The notes below the pieces were generated by a model. That model saw only the letters and a list, made by a program, of their open reading frames with translations, was not told where the DNA came from and ran no database searches. Below, one piece after another: positions 47,076 to 56,099 of a stretch of 64,000 bases of DNA. This DNA comes from CABYIR01 sp038103905 (GTDB lineage: Bacteria; Pseudomonadota; Alphaproteobacteria; Pelagibacterales; AG-422-B15): positions 1-64,000 of the forward strand of contig JAYNZW010000005.1 of assembly GCA_038103905.1 (NCBI GenBank), read 5' to 3'. Made by a program: the position numbers and the translations under genes. Each line of letters begins with the position of its first letter. The stretch's first letter is position 1.

Positions 47076-48953
47076 ATGTGTGGAATTGCCGGAATCATTG
47101 ATTTTTCACGTCAATTTGATTATTTAGAAAATCTAAGTAGTGCTTCTAGTATGATGAAGAATAGAGGTCCTGATGATAGTGGTATATGGAACGATAATAT
47201 TTGTGGACTAGCACAGAGAAGACTATCAATACTCGATCTTTCTAATGCAGGACATCAACCAATGATTTCTCCTAATAATAGATTTGTTTGCACATTTAAT
47301 GGTGAGATTTACAACTTCAAACACCTGAAAAAAGATATACAGGAACAAAATCCAAATTTAATTTTTAAAAGTGATACTGATACAGAGGTATTATTAGCTG
47401 GATGGGAAATATTTGGTGCAGAATTCATAGATAGAATTGATGGCATGTTCGCTTTTGGTATATGGGATAGAAAAGAAGAAAAAATATATCTTGCCAGAGA
47501 CCGAATGGGCGAAAAACCACTTTACTACAGCATCAATAATAAAAGATTAAATTTTTCATCAAGACCTCTGCCAATGTTTAGATTAGATAAAAATTTAAGT
47601 AAAGAATATGATAATCAAGGATTAAGATACTTCATTGAGAGTGGATATGTTCCTGCTCCATATTCAATTTATTCAAGTATAAAAAAATTGTCTCCAGGAA
47701 ATCTTTTAGTATTTTCAAAAAATGATTTTAAGATAAAAATTTTTTGGGATCCATATCAATTGTCTACTAATTATAATTGGTTAAGAAGATCAGAAAATGA
47801 CCTCATAGATGAATTAGACACAATTCTAGAAAAAAGTGTTAGAGACAGAATGGTAAGCGACGTTCCAATTGGAGCTTTTCTATCAGGTGGAATTGATAGT
47901 ACTTTAGTTGCTGCAAATATGAATAAAGTGTCTGGTAATATAAAAACATTCACAATTGGTTTTAAGGAAAAGGAATACGATGAAAGTATATTTGCTCAAG
48001 AAGTAGCAAACTATCTAAAAACGGATCATTTTTGTAATTACTTGAAAGTAGATAATTTGCTTGATCTATTGCCAAAATTTTTTGAGTCTTATGATGAACC
48101 TTTTTTTGACAGTGCTGCCTTTCCCACTTTAGCAGTATCAAAACTTGCAAAAAATCAAGTGACTGTTTCTTTATCAGGTGATGGAGGTGACGAACTTTTT
48201 GGAGGCTATCATTATTATAAAATAATTAATTTCTTAAGTTTTTTTTATAAATCTCCAGAAGTATTAAAATCAATACTTTCAAAATTAATTGGATTTGTAC
48301 CACTCCATAATTTTCAATTAATGTCTAGTGCGTTAAGTTATTCTGATGTAGCTGGTTCTTTTTCTTTTATAAGAGGTATTAGTAAAGATTTTAATACTAT
48401 TTTATCTGATGAGTTATTTAATAGTACTTACGGGTTATCTGATATGTTTAGTGAAGCATCAAAAGCTTTTAATCAAAATATAAGCCCATCGGAGCTCGCA
48501 ATGCGTTTGGATGCAAAATATACCATGAATGATGATTATTTACAGAAAACTGATGTAGCTAGCATGGCGTATTCACTTGAAGCAAGAGCTCCTTTTTTAT
48601 CAAAAGATTTAGTAGAATGGTCGTTTAAATTACCTAGCAAATTTAAAATAGCATCAAATACAAATAAATATTTATTAAGGAAGCTTGCTTATCGATACGT
48701 TCCAAAGCAAATACTTGATCGACCAAAGAGAGGGTTTGGAGTCCCAATTGATAGATGGTTAAGAAATGATCTCAAAAAATGGAGTTGGAATATAATAAAT
48801 GATCCACAAAGCTATAAAAATTTACCCATAAAAATGCATTCTGTAATAGATTTATTTAATATTCATCAGAAAGGAAAAAGAAATGCTCACCCATTACTTT
48901 GGGCCACTTTAATGATGTTACAATTTAATAAAAATCAAAAATATGAATTATAA
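47076..48953 (+). CDS. asnB: glutamine-hydrolysing asparagine synthase-like protein (copy 2)
   Basis: A 625-aa AsnB-family protein with glutaminase Cys2 (MCGIAGII), KNRGPDDSGIW, FNGEIYNF, the PP-loop FLSGGIDST and SLSGDGGDELFGGYHYY. Distinct from copy 1 (LSGEGADELFGG in the same place), so it is not a recent duplicate. WbpS-like members of this family amidate uronic acids in O-antigens; UDP-HexNAcA made by the dehydrogenase at 56089 could be the substrate. Its stop overlaps the next gene by 11 nt. Confidence 0.9.
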   Translation: MCGIAGIIDFSRQFDYLENLSSASSMMKNRGPDDSGIWNDNICGLAQRRLSILDLSNAGHQPMISPNNRFVCTFNGEIYNFKHLKKDIQEQNPNLIFKSDTDTEVLLAGWEIFGAEFIDRIDGMFAFGIWDRKEEKIYLARDRMGEKPLYYSINNKRLNFSSRPLPMFRLDKNLSKEYDNQGLRYFIESGYVPAPYSIYSSIKKLSPGNLLVFSKNDFKIKIFWDPYQLSTNYNWLRRSENDLIDELDTILEKSVRDRMVSDVPIGAFLSGGIDSTLVAANMNKVSGNIKTFTIGFKEKEYDESIFAQEVANYLKTDHFCNYLKVDNLLDLLPKFFESYDEPFFDSAAFPTLAVSKLAKNQVTVSLSGDGGDELFGGYHYYKIINFLSFFYKSPEVLKSILSKLIGFVPLHNFQLMSSALSYSDVAGSFSFIRGISKDFNTILSDELFNSTYGLSDMFSEASKAFNQNISPSELAMRLDAKYTMNDDYLQKTDVASMAYSLEARAPFLSKDLVEWSFKLPSKFKIASNTNKYLLRKLAYRYVPKQILDRPKRGFGVPIDRWLRNDLKKWSWNIINDPQSYKNLPIKMHSVIDLFNIHQKGKRNAHPLLWATLMMLQFNKNQKYEL

Positions 48954-50043
48954 CTTACAAAAATTTTTTCGTTATATTTGGATTTATGGGTTAACCCGTA
49001 CAATAGTAAAATCAATTGGAAGATTAAATATATATTTTCCAATATGGATTTTTAATTTTTTTAAGATGCCAAATAAAAATAAAAAAAATATTGCAATAAT
49101 AGGATGTGGTCAATTTTCATTTTCTACTATTACTTTTTTTCTATCTCAATCAAATAGAGTAACCATAAAATGGTGCAGTGATCTAAATATTGAGGCAGCA
49201 AAATTGTTATCTAAATCTTATGGAATAGGAAAAATATTAAATAAAAATGAAATTAATTATGAAAATATTGATATTGTGTATATTGCGACAAGTCATTCAT
49301 CGCACTGTGAATACGCAATTGAGTCACTTAAGGCCAATTGTGATGTTTATGTTGAAAAGCCTCTTGTAACTTCTTGGGAACAATTTGAAAGATTAAAAAA
49401 AGTTAGAGATCTAGTACAAAAAAATATATTTGTTGGTTACAATAGACCATTCTCACCTGGAATAAAAAAAATAAGAAGCTTAGTTAAAGATTATGATCAA
49501 CCATTTACTCTTTCATGTTTTATATCTGGACATTATTTAGATAAAAATCATTGGTATAGAAACTCTGACGAAGGAACAAGAGTATGTGGAAATATTGGTC
49601 ATTGGTTAGACTTAGCAACTCATATTTTATTTTGGAGAAAGTCAATTGTAAGTTATATTGATATTTCGATAAATTACAGTGATGTAAATACTCCATCAGA
49701 CAATATTACAATCTCGCTAACTAGTTCTAATAATGATTTGATTAGTATTGTTTTTTCAACTAGATCAGAGCCTTTTGAGGGCGTGACAGAAACAATTAAC
49801 TTTCAGCAAGATAAGCTAATTGCCAAAATTGATGATCACAGATGTACTAGTATTTGGTATGAAGAAAAAAAATATAAATTAAAAAACAGGATTAAAAATG
49901 TTGGCCATGAAAATGCAATTATGCAGCCATTCTCAGATGAGAATACAAGAAACTGGGAAGAGTTAAATATTTCTACAAATTTAATGCTTACCGTGACCGA
50001 TATGGTAAAGAATAATAGCAAATTTAATAAGTTTCATTTATAA
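48943..50043 (+). CDS. Gfo/Idh/MocA-family oxidoreductase
   Basis: A 366-aa NAD(P)-dependent sugar dehydrogenase. After a hydrophobic ~46-residue leader, the Rossmann motif IAIIGCGQFSF begins, followed by YIATSHSSHCEYAI and VYVEKPLVTSW, where EKP is the conserved catalytic-Lys motif. HWYRNSDEGTRVCGNIGHWLD supplies the C-terminal His-containing helix. WbpB-like C3 oxidation of a HexNAc acid is possible. The gene's end is copied by the 31-bp tandem repeat that follows. Confidence 0.85.
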   Translation: MNYNLQKFFRYIWIYGLTRTIVKSIGRLNIYFPIWIFNFFKMPNKNKKNIAIIGCGQFSFSTITFFLSQSNRVTIKWCSDLNIEAAKLLSKSYGIGKILNKNEINYENIDIVYIATSHSSHCEYAIESLKANCDVYVEKPLVTSWEQFERLKKVRDLVQKNIFVGYNRPFSPGIKKIRSLVKDYDQPFTLSCFISGHYLDKNHWYRNSDEGTRVCGNIGHWLDLATHILFWRKSIVSYIDISINYSDVNTPSDNITISLTSSNNDLISIVFSTRSEPFEGVTETINFQQDKLIAKIDDHRCTSIWYEEKKYKLKNRIKNVGHENAIMQPFSDENTRNWEELNISTNLMLTVTDMVKNNSKFNKFHL

Positions 50044-50089
50044 ATAACTATGAAACAATAAGTTTCATTTATAAATAATTATGAAACAA
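50028..50089. repeat. 31-bp tandem duplication spanning a gene junction
   Basis: Two adjacent 31-nt copies (50028-50058 and 50059-50089) differ at one base (AATAACTATG against AATAATTATG). Each starts TAAGTTTCATTTATAAATAA and ends ATGAAACAA, so each holds the end of the upstream gene and the first three codons of the downstream gene. The first copy yields a start followed at once by stop (ATG AAA CAA TAA, 50050-50061). The working start of the next gene is in the second copy, at 50081. Confidence 0.93.
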
Positions 50090-52189
50090 GTCTTTCAATC
50101 TTTAAAAAATGGCCAAGTATCTATAGATGATGTTCCAATACCTGCCGTTAAGGCCGGTTATGTGTTAGTTAAAACTACAAAATCATTAATATCAGCAGGC
50201 ACAGAGAAAATTCTTTTGAATTTCGGAAGATCAAATTATTTAGGTAAAGCAATTCAACAACCAGATAAAGTTAAGCAGGCTTTAGATAAAATTAAAACTG
50301 ACGGTATTATGGCAACATACGAGTCAATTTCTAATAAACTTAATGAGCCTATGGAGATTGGTTATTGTAATGTCGGCAAAGTAATTGCAGTGGGTGAGGG
50401 TGTAACAGAGTTTAAAATTGGAGATAGAGTTGCTTCAAATGGAAAACACGCTGAAATAGTAAATGTTTCAAAGAATTTATGTGCCAAAATTCCTGACGAG
50501 GTAAATGATGCTGAAGCAGTTTTTACTATATTAGGCTCTATTGGTTTACACGGAATTCGTTTGAGTAACCCATCAATAGGAGAAAAGTATGCAGTCATTG
50601 GATTAGGTTTGATTGGTTTAATTACAATTCAAATATTAAAAGCTCATGGATGTGAATGCATTGGATTTGAGTACGATGAAGATAGAATAAAAATAGCAAA
50701 TGAATTAGGTTTTGAAACAATTAAGTTGTCTCATAATATTAATAATGAAGAAATTATAAATAATTTCCAAGATAAAATTGGATTTGATTCATCAATAATT
50801 ACCGCGTCTTCAAAAACCAGTGAGCCTATTGATTTAGCAGCTGGCATTACAAGAAAAAGAGGTAATATTATTTTAGTTGGGGTTGCAGATATCAAACTAT
50901 CACGTGAAATATTCTACCATAAAGAGATAAACTTTAAGGTTTCATGTTCTTATGGCCCAGGAAGATACGATAGTGATTATGAGGAAAAAGGTATTGACTA
51001 TCCAATAGAATATGTCCGATGGACCGAAAAGAGGAATTTCAATACGATTTTAAGTTTACTGAAGCAAAAGCTTATCAATGTTAGAAAGCTAATAACTCAC
51101 GAGTTTGACATTAAAGAATCAGATAAGGCGTTTGATATAATAATTAATGAAAAAAAATCGCTTGGTGTAGTCATTAATTATGATCAAAAAGATAAGAATC
51201 AAAACTTAATAGATGAGAATATAATATTAAGTAAAAATATTAATATTTCAGAAAAAAAAGAAAATATTGAGGTAGGATTTATTGGAGCGGGAAATTATGC
51301 AAGAGTTTTAGCTCCAATTTTTAAGAGGAATAAAACAATTTTAAAAACAATTTCTTCATCTCAAGGTGTTTCAAGTACTAATTTAGGAAAAAAATATGGA
51401 TTTAAAATATCTAGTTCAAATAACAACTCAATATATGATGATAAAAGTATCGATGCTATTGTCATATGTACCCAGCATAATAGTCACTCTTATCTAGTAA
51501 AGAATGCAATAGATAAAAATAAACATATTTTTGTTGAAAAGCCTTTGGCACTTAAATTATCTGATTTAGATGATATCGAAAAAAAATTGAAGGCCTCAAG
51601 TAAGATTTTAACTGTTGGATTTAATAGAAGATTTTCACCACATATAATAAAAATTAAATCCCTTATTGAAAATATTAAATCACCAAAATCGATCACAATA
51701 AATATTAATGCTGGAAAAATTGATAAAGATCATTGGTTACTTGATAATGAAATAGGTGGTGGAAGACTCATTGGAGAAGCAATACATCATATCGATTTAA
51801 TGAGATATATTATTAATAAAAAAGTAACAAGTTGGAATAAGGTTGTTTTAGGTTCAGGAGAAGATACATTTTCAATACAATTAAATTTTAAAGATGGATC
51901 AATTGGAGTAATAAATTATTTCTCCAATGGAAGTAAATCAATGCAGAAAGAAAGATTAGAGCTATTTGTAGATAATAAGATTCTTGTTTTAAATAATTTT
52001 ATCTCATTGATTGGGTATGGATGGAAAAATTTCAAATACATGAGAACTTGGAGGCAAGATAAAGGACAAAAAGTTTTAGTTGCAAGATTTCTTAATGCTA
52101 TAAGTAAAAATCAACAACCTCCTATTCCATACGATGAAATTATTGAAGTAAACAGATTATCGATAAATATAAGCCAAAAAGAAAAATGA
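50081..52189 (+). CDS. bi-domain oxidoreductase: zinc-type alcohol dehydrogenase + Gfo/Idh/MocA
   Basis: A 702-aa fusion known from polysaccharide clusters. Residues 1-360 are an MDR-type dehydrogenase (GYCNVGKVIAVGEGVTEFK, then the Rossmann motif AVIGLGLIGL). From about residue 398 a Gfo/Idh/MocA domain follows (VGFIGAGNYARVL, IVICTQHNSH, FVEKPLALK and GGGRLIGEAIHHID). Two coupled redox steps on one sugar or sugar acid are likely. The chosen ATG at 50081 is the second of two copies made by a 31-bp duplication. It overlaps wecB by 4 nt (ATGA). Confidence 0.88.
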   Translation: MKQVFQSLKNGQVSIDDVPIPAVKAGYVLVKTTKSLISAGTEKILLNFGRSNYLGKAIQQPDKVKQALDKIKTDGIMATYESISNKLNEPMEIGYCNVGKVIAVGEGVTEFKIGDRVASNGKHAEIVNVSKNLCAKIPDEVNDAEAVFTILGSIGLHGIRLSNPSIGEKYAVIGLGLIGLITIQILKAHGCECIGFEYDEDRIKIANELGFETIKLSHNINNEEIINNFQDKIGFDSSIITASSKTSEPIDLAAGITRKRGNIILVGVADIKLSREIFYHKEINFKVSCSYGPGRYDSDYEEKGIDYPIEYVRWTEKRNFNTILSLLKQKLINVRKLITHEFDIKESDKAFDIIINEKKSLGVVINYDQKDKNQNLIDENIILSKNINISEKKENIEVGFIGAGNYARVLAPIFKRNKTILKTISSSQGVSSTNLGKKYGFKISSSNNNSIYDDKSIDAIVICTQHNSHSYLVKNAIDKNKHIFVEKPLALKLSDLDDIEKKLKASSKILTVGFNRRFSPHIIKIKSLIENIKSPKSITININAGKIDKDHWLLDNEIGGGRLIGEAIHHIDLMRYIINKKVTSWNKVVLGSGEDTFSIQLNFKDGSIGVINYFSNGSKSMQKERLELFVDNKILVLNNFISLIGYGWKNFKYMRTWRQDKGQKVLVARFLNAISKNQQPPIPYDEIIEVNRLSINISQKEK

Positions 52190-53292
52190 AAAATATTGAT
52201 CTAATAGTCGGCGCAAGACCAAACTTTATCAAAATTGCACCATTAATACATTCAATAAAAAAATATAAAAATAAAAAAAAAATAATTAAATTCAGATTGA
52301 TACACACTGGACAGCACTATGATGAAAGTATGTCTGATAGTTTTTTTAGGGACTTAAAAATACCAAAACCTCATATTAACTTAAATAGTAAATCAGGTAC
52401 TCAAGCATCTCAAACTGCTAAGATAATGGTCGCATACGAAAATGTTTTGATTGGAGATAAATGTGATCTTTGTATAGTTGTTGGTGACGTAAACTCAACC
52501 ATGGCTTGTGCAATAGTAGCGAAAAAACTTAATATTAGAGTTGCTCATATTGAAGCAGGATTAAGATCACGAGATTTTACAATGCCTGAAGAAATTAATA
52601 GAATTATTACTGACTCCATCTCTGATTATTGTTTTACAACAAGTTTATCAGCTTCTAAAAATCTCATTAGTGAAGGAAAAAATAAAAATCAAATTTTTTT
52701 TGTAGGTAATTTAATGATAGATTCACTTTACCTATTTGAAAGATCAATTGTAAAAAAAAAAATACTCAAAAATTATAATATTGAGCATAAAAGTTATATA
52801 ATTGTTACTTTGCACAGAGTAGAAAATACTAAAAATGAAAAGAGAATTAAATATTTGTTAGATCTAATTTCAAAATCAGCAAAAGATCTTAAAATAATAT
52901 TTCCTGTTCATCCTAGAATAAAGAAATTTCAAAGTAAATACCAGAAGCTCTATAACAATATTTTGTTTATTGAGCCACAACCTTATTTAAATTTTATTTA
53001 TTTAATGAGAAATTCAATTGGCATAATAACTGACTCAGGCGGTATAACTGAAGAAACATCAATCTTAAATATTCCATGTATTACAATGAGAAAAACGACC
53101 GAGAGACCGGAAACAATTGATAGAGGTACAAATATTTTGGTTGGTGACAACAAAGGTAAAATTATCCGTAATATCAAAATGCTTATTTCAGGAAAATGGA
53201 AAAAGCCAAAAAAAATAGATAAATGGGATGGAAAAACAAGTGATCGAATTATTAAAAAACTAATTAAATTAAAGTTTATCTTAAATGATTAA
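52186..53292 (+). CDS. wecB: non-hydrolysing UDP-N-acetylglucosamine 2-epimerase
   Basis: A 368-aa WecB-type epimerase interconverting UDP-GlcNAc and UDP-ManNAc, normal length. VGARPNFIKIAPLIHS is at the N-terminus, with TGQHYDESMSD, GDVNSTMAC, HIEAGLRSRDFTMPEEINR and TDSGGITEE. WbpI-like epimerases acting on UDP-2,3-diacetamido uronic acids have the same signatures and are an alternative. The dehydrogenase at 56089 would complete a UDP-ManNAcA route. It overlaps its upstream neighbour by 4 nt and the next gene by 8 nt. Confidence 0.93.
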   Translation: MKNIDLIVGARPNFIKIAPLIHSIKKYKNKKKIIKFRLIHTGQHYDESMSDSFFRDLKIPKPHINLNSKSGTQASQTAKIMVAYENVLIGDKCDLCIVVGDVNSTMACAIVAKKLNIRVAHIEAGLRSRDFTMPEEINRIITDSISDYCFTTSLSASKNLISEGKNKNQIFFVGNLMIDSLYLFERSIVKKKILKNYNIEHKSYIIVTLHRVENTKNEKRIKYLLDLISKSAKDLKIIFPVHPRIKKFQSKYQKLYNNILFIEPQPYLNFIYLMRNSIGIITDSGGITEETSILNIPCITMRKTTERPETIDRGTNILVGDNKGKIIRNIKMLISGKWKKPKKIDKWDGKTSDRIIKKLIKLKFILND

Positions 53293-54901
53293 AATTATTT
53301 TTAGGTATTGGAATACAATAAAATATTTAAAATTATTTCAAATTTTTCATAGAATAATATTTAAGGTTTTTTTCCCAATAATAAATAATAATAAAGTTTA
53401 TAAAAAACGTACTATAAACAAAACTATTTTTTTTTTGAATAAAAAAAATAAATCAAATAAAAATTCTTTTAACTTTATAAATATAGAAAAAATATGTGAA
53501 AAAAAAATTGAATGGGAAAATAAAGAGCTGCCAAAATTATGGAATTATAATCTACATTATTTTGATTTTATAAACTCTGATGTAAATCAAGACAATTCTG
53601 ATTTTGTTTTATTTGCTATCCATGACTGGATTTTAATCAACAAAGTAAAAAAAAAATTGCCGTGGGATTCGTATCCAACATCACTAAGGATTGTAAATTG
53701 GATTAAGTGGTTGTTGGCAAACAACAACAACAATAATAATAATAATAGTAAAATTGAAGAGAGTTTACTGTTGCAAACTAGGTGGTTAAATAAAAGAATA
53801 GAATATTTTCTACAAGGTAATCATTTAATAGCCAATGCTAAAGCATTAATATTTTCTGGCATATACTTTGACACCAAAGAATCTAAACTTTGGTTAAAAA
53901 AAGGGATAAAAATATTAGAATGTGAAATAAACAAGCAAATTCTTGATGATGGGGGTCATTTTGAATTGAGTCCAATGTATCAACTAATAATTATTGAAGA
54001 TTTTTTAGATGTAGTAAACATCTTGTCAGCTTATAATCGCGGGACACTGAAAATAGTTAAAAAAATAAACTCAGTTATATCTAAAATGTTTGATTGGATT
54101 AATGTAATGATACATCCAGATAAAGATATATCTTTTTTTAATGATAGCTCATTTAATATTGCTCACACATATGAAGATTTAATAAAATACGCATCAAAAA
54201 TTGGCTTTAATAAAATTAAAGAAGTTGATGAAAAAATTAAATTTTTAAAAGATAGTGGATATATAAAGATTAAGTATGACAATATATCTATTATTATAGA
54301 CGTTGCAAAAGTCGGACCTAATATACAGCCTGGGCATGCTCATGCTGACACATTATCATTTGAGATGTCATTAAATAATCGTAGATTTATTGTAAATTCT
54401 GGGACTTCTACCTATAATATTTCTAGAGAAAGGCATTTTCAACGATCTACAATTGCTCATAATACAGTAGAAATTAATAATGAAAATTCGTCAGATGTTT
54501 GGAAGTCATTCCGTGTCGGTAATCGTGCACATGTCAATGATATTAAGATTATTGAAAAAAATAAATATCCTTTTATTTCAGCATCACATAATGGTTATAA
54601 AAATTTAACTCATAAGAGAGAGTGGGTTGCTGAAGAATATGCAATCAATATTAATGATTACATATATGGAAATTATAGATCAGCAATGATAAGATTTTAT
54701 TTACATCCAGATGTCATTATCCATAATGAAAATACTTTAAGAATCTCAAATGATACATTAATTAAATTTTCAACCAATAATACATACAAAATTGTGGATG
54801 CCTTCTGGTATCCTGAATTTGGATTAAAATTAAATAATAAATGTATTGAAATAAACTTATTAAATAATTTTAATCAGATGAAATTTAAAGTAATAAAATG
54901 A
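53285..54901 (+). CDS. heparinase II/III-family protein
   Basis: A 538-aa, apparently full-length family member. The helical N-terminal domain has LPKLWNYNLHYFDF, WDSYPTSLRIVNWI and GNHLIANAKALIF. The C-terminal beta domain has NIQPGHAHADTLSF, ERHFQRSTIAHNTVEINN and a long tail. It probably modifies or trims an exopolysaccharide, but the family's role in biosynthesis clusters is poorly defined. Nine Asn in a row occur at about residues 146-154. No signal peptide is evident. It overlaps the flanking genes by 8 and 4 nt. Confidence 0.83.
   Translation: MIKIIFRYWNTIKYLKLFQIFHRIIFKVFFPIINNNKVYKKRTINKTIFFLNKKNKSNKNSFNFINIEKICEKKIEWENKELPKLWNYNLHYFDFINSDVNQDNSDFVLFAIHDWILINKVKKKLPWDSYPTSLRIVNWIKWLLANNNNNNNNNSKIEESLLLQTRWLNKRIEYFLQGNHLIANAKALIFSGIYFDTKESKLWLKKGIKILECEINKQILDDGGHFELSPMYQLIIIEDFLDVVNILSAYNRGTLKIVKKINSVISKMFDWINVMIHPDKDISFFNDSSFNIAHTYEDLIKYASKIGFNKIKEVDEKIKFLKDSGYIKIKYDNISIIIDVAKVGPNIQPGHAHADTLSFEMSLNNRRFIVNSGTSTYNISRERHFQRSTIAHNTVEINNENSSDVWKSFRVGNRAHVNDIKIIEKNKYPFISASHNGYKNLTHKREWVAEEYAININDYIYGNYRSAMIRFYLHPDVIIHNENTLRISNDTLIKFSTNNTYKIVDAFWYPEFGLKLNNKCIEINLLNNFNQMKFKVIK
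53720..53746 (+). repeat. in-frame AAY trinucleotide tract coding poly-Asn
   Basis: Four AAC then five AAT codons in succession, coding nine Asn within the heparinase-family gene. Slippage would change the protein by whole residues, without breaking the frame. Confidence 0.95.
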
Positions 54902-56099
54902 AGGTTTTAATTGTAAGTTTTTTTTATTACCCAGATTTATCTGCAGGATCATTTAGAACCAAAGCTTTAACTGATAGTTTATTAGACAGTAGTGATGAGA
55001 TTGAAAATATCACGGTTGTAACATCTCAACCTAATAGGTATTTAAATTATAAAATTGAAGCTAAAAATGATATTAAAAAAAATAATTTACACATTTATAG
55101 AATTAAAGTGCCCAGAATTGGATCTGGAAAGATACAGCAAATTATAGTTCATTTAATTTTTTTTTTAAAAGCTTTACCGATTATCAAAGGAAAAGATTTT
55201 GATATAATTTATGTAACTTCAGCAAAATTGCTTACAGCTTTTTTGGGATCATTAATATCAAAATATATGAATAAGCCTTTATACATAGACTTTAGAGATA
55301 TTTTTTATGATGTAATTCAAGATACTGGAAATAAATTCATAAATTTTTTTATTCTTCCAATTATTAATTTATTAGAAAAAACTACTGTTAAACAAGCAAG
55401 TAAGATAAATTTAGTATCTAAAGGTTTTAAAGAATATTTTACAAATAAATATCCAGACAAATCCTATTCATTTTTTACTAATGGTATCGATAAAGAATTT
55501 ATGAATTTTGAAAAATCAAAATGCTATAATTTAAGTACAAAAAGAAAACTTACAGTATTATATGCAGGAAATATTGGAGTTGGGCAAGGTTTAGAAAAAA
55601 TTGTTCCAAAATTAGCAATTAAACTTGAAGATAGAGTAAACTTCAAAATTATTGGTTCAGGCGCTTCAATAAATAAAATGAAGAAAAATATAACTTTTTT
55701 AAATTGTAGAAATATTAAAATTCTTTCACCAAAAAATAGAGAAGAGATAATTGAAGAGTATAAGTATGCTGATATTTTATTTTTACATTTGAATAACTAT
55801 CCGGCATTTAAAAAAGTAATTCCTTCAAAAATATTTGAGTATGCTTCTACTGGAAAGCCAATTTGGGCAGGAGTGTCAGGCTATGCTAAGAGTTTTTTAG
55901 ATAATGAAGTCATANNNNNNNNNNTTCATGGACATTTAAGCCCTCTGATTTAAATTCTGCTTTATTAAAATTTAATCAAATTAATGACAGTTGGTCAGAT
56001 AGAACAGATTTTATGAAGAAATATAATCGAAAAAGAATTCAACAACAACTTGTTCAAGATATTGTTTTGACAGCAAAAAGACAACAGAGTGAAAAATAA
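54898..56099 (+). CDS. glycosyltransferase family 4 (WbuB-like), with scaffold gap
   Basis: A GT-B transferase of about 400 aa. The N-terminal VSFFYYPDLSAGSFRTKAL and YVTSAKLLTAFLGSLI are WbuB-type, and the C-terminal half has VLYAGNIGVGQGLEKI and FEYASTGKPIWAGVSG. The gap at 55915-55924 changes frame; after it, the true frame starts near 55926 (SWTFKPSDLNSALLKF) and ends at 56097-56099. Reading straight through the gap gives a false stop at 55953. The end overlaps the next gene by 11 nt. It probably adds FucNAc- or HexNAc-type sugar to a lipid carrier. Confidence 0.85.
55915..55924. other. scaffold gap (10 N)
   Basis: Ten unresolved bases in the WbuB-like gene. The frame differs on the two sides, so the true missing length is not 10 nt. 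Confidence 0.95.

Noticed and set aside
54898..55953. End of the WbuB-like gene at 55953
   Set aside because: That stop arises from reading through the 10-N gap in the wrong frame. The proper frame after the gap continues to 56099.
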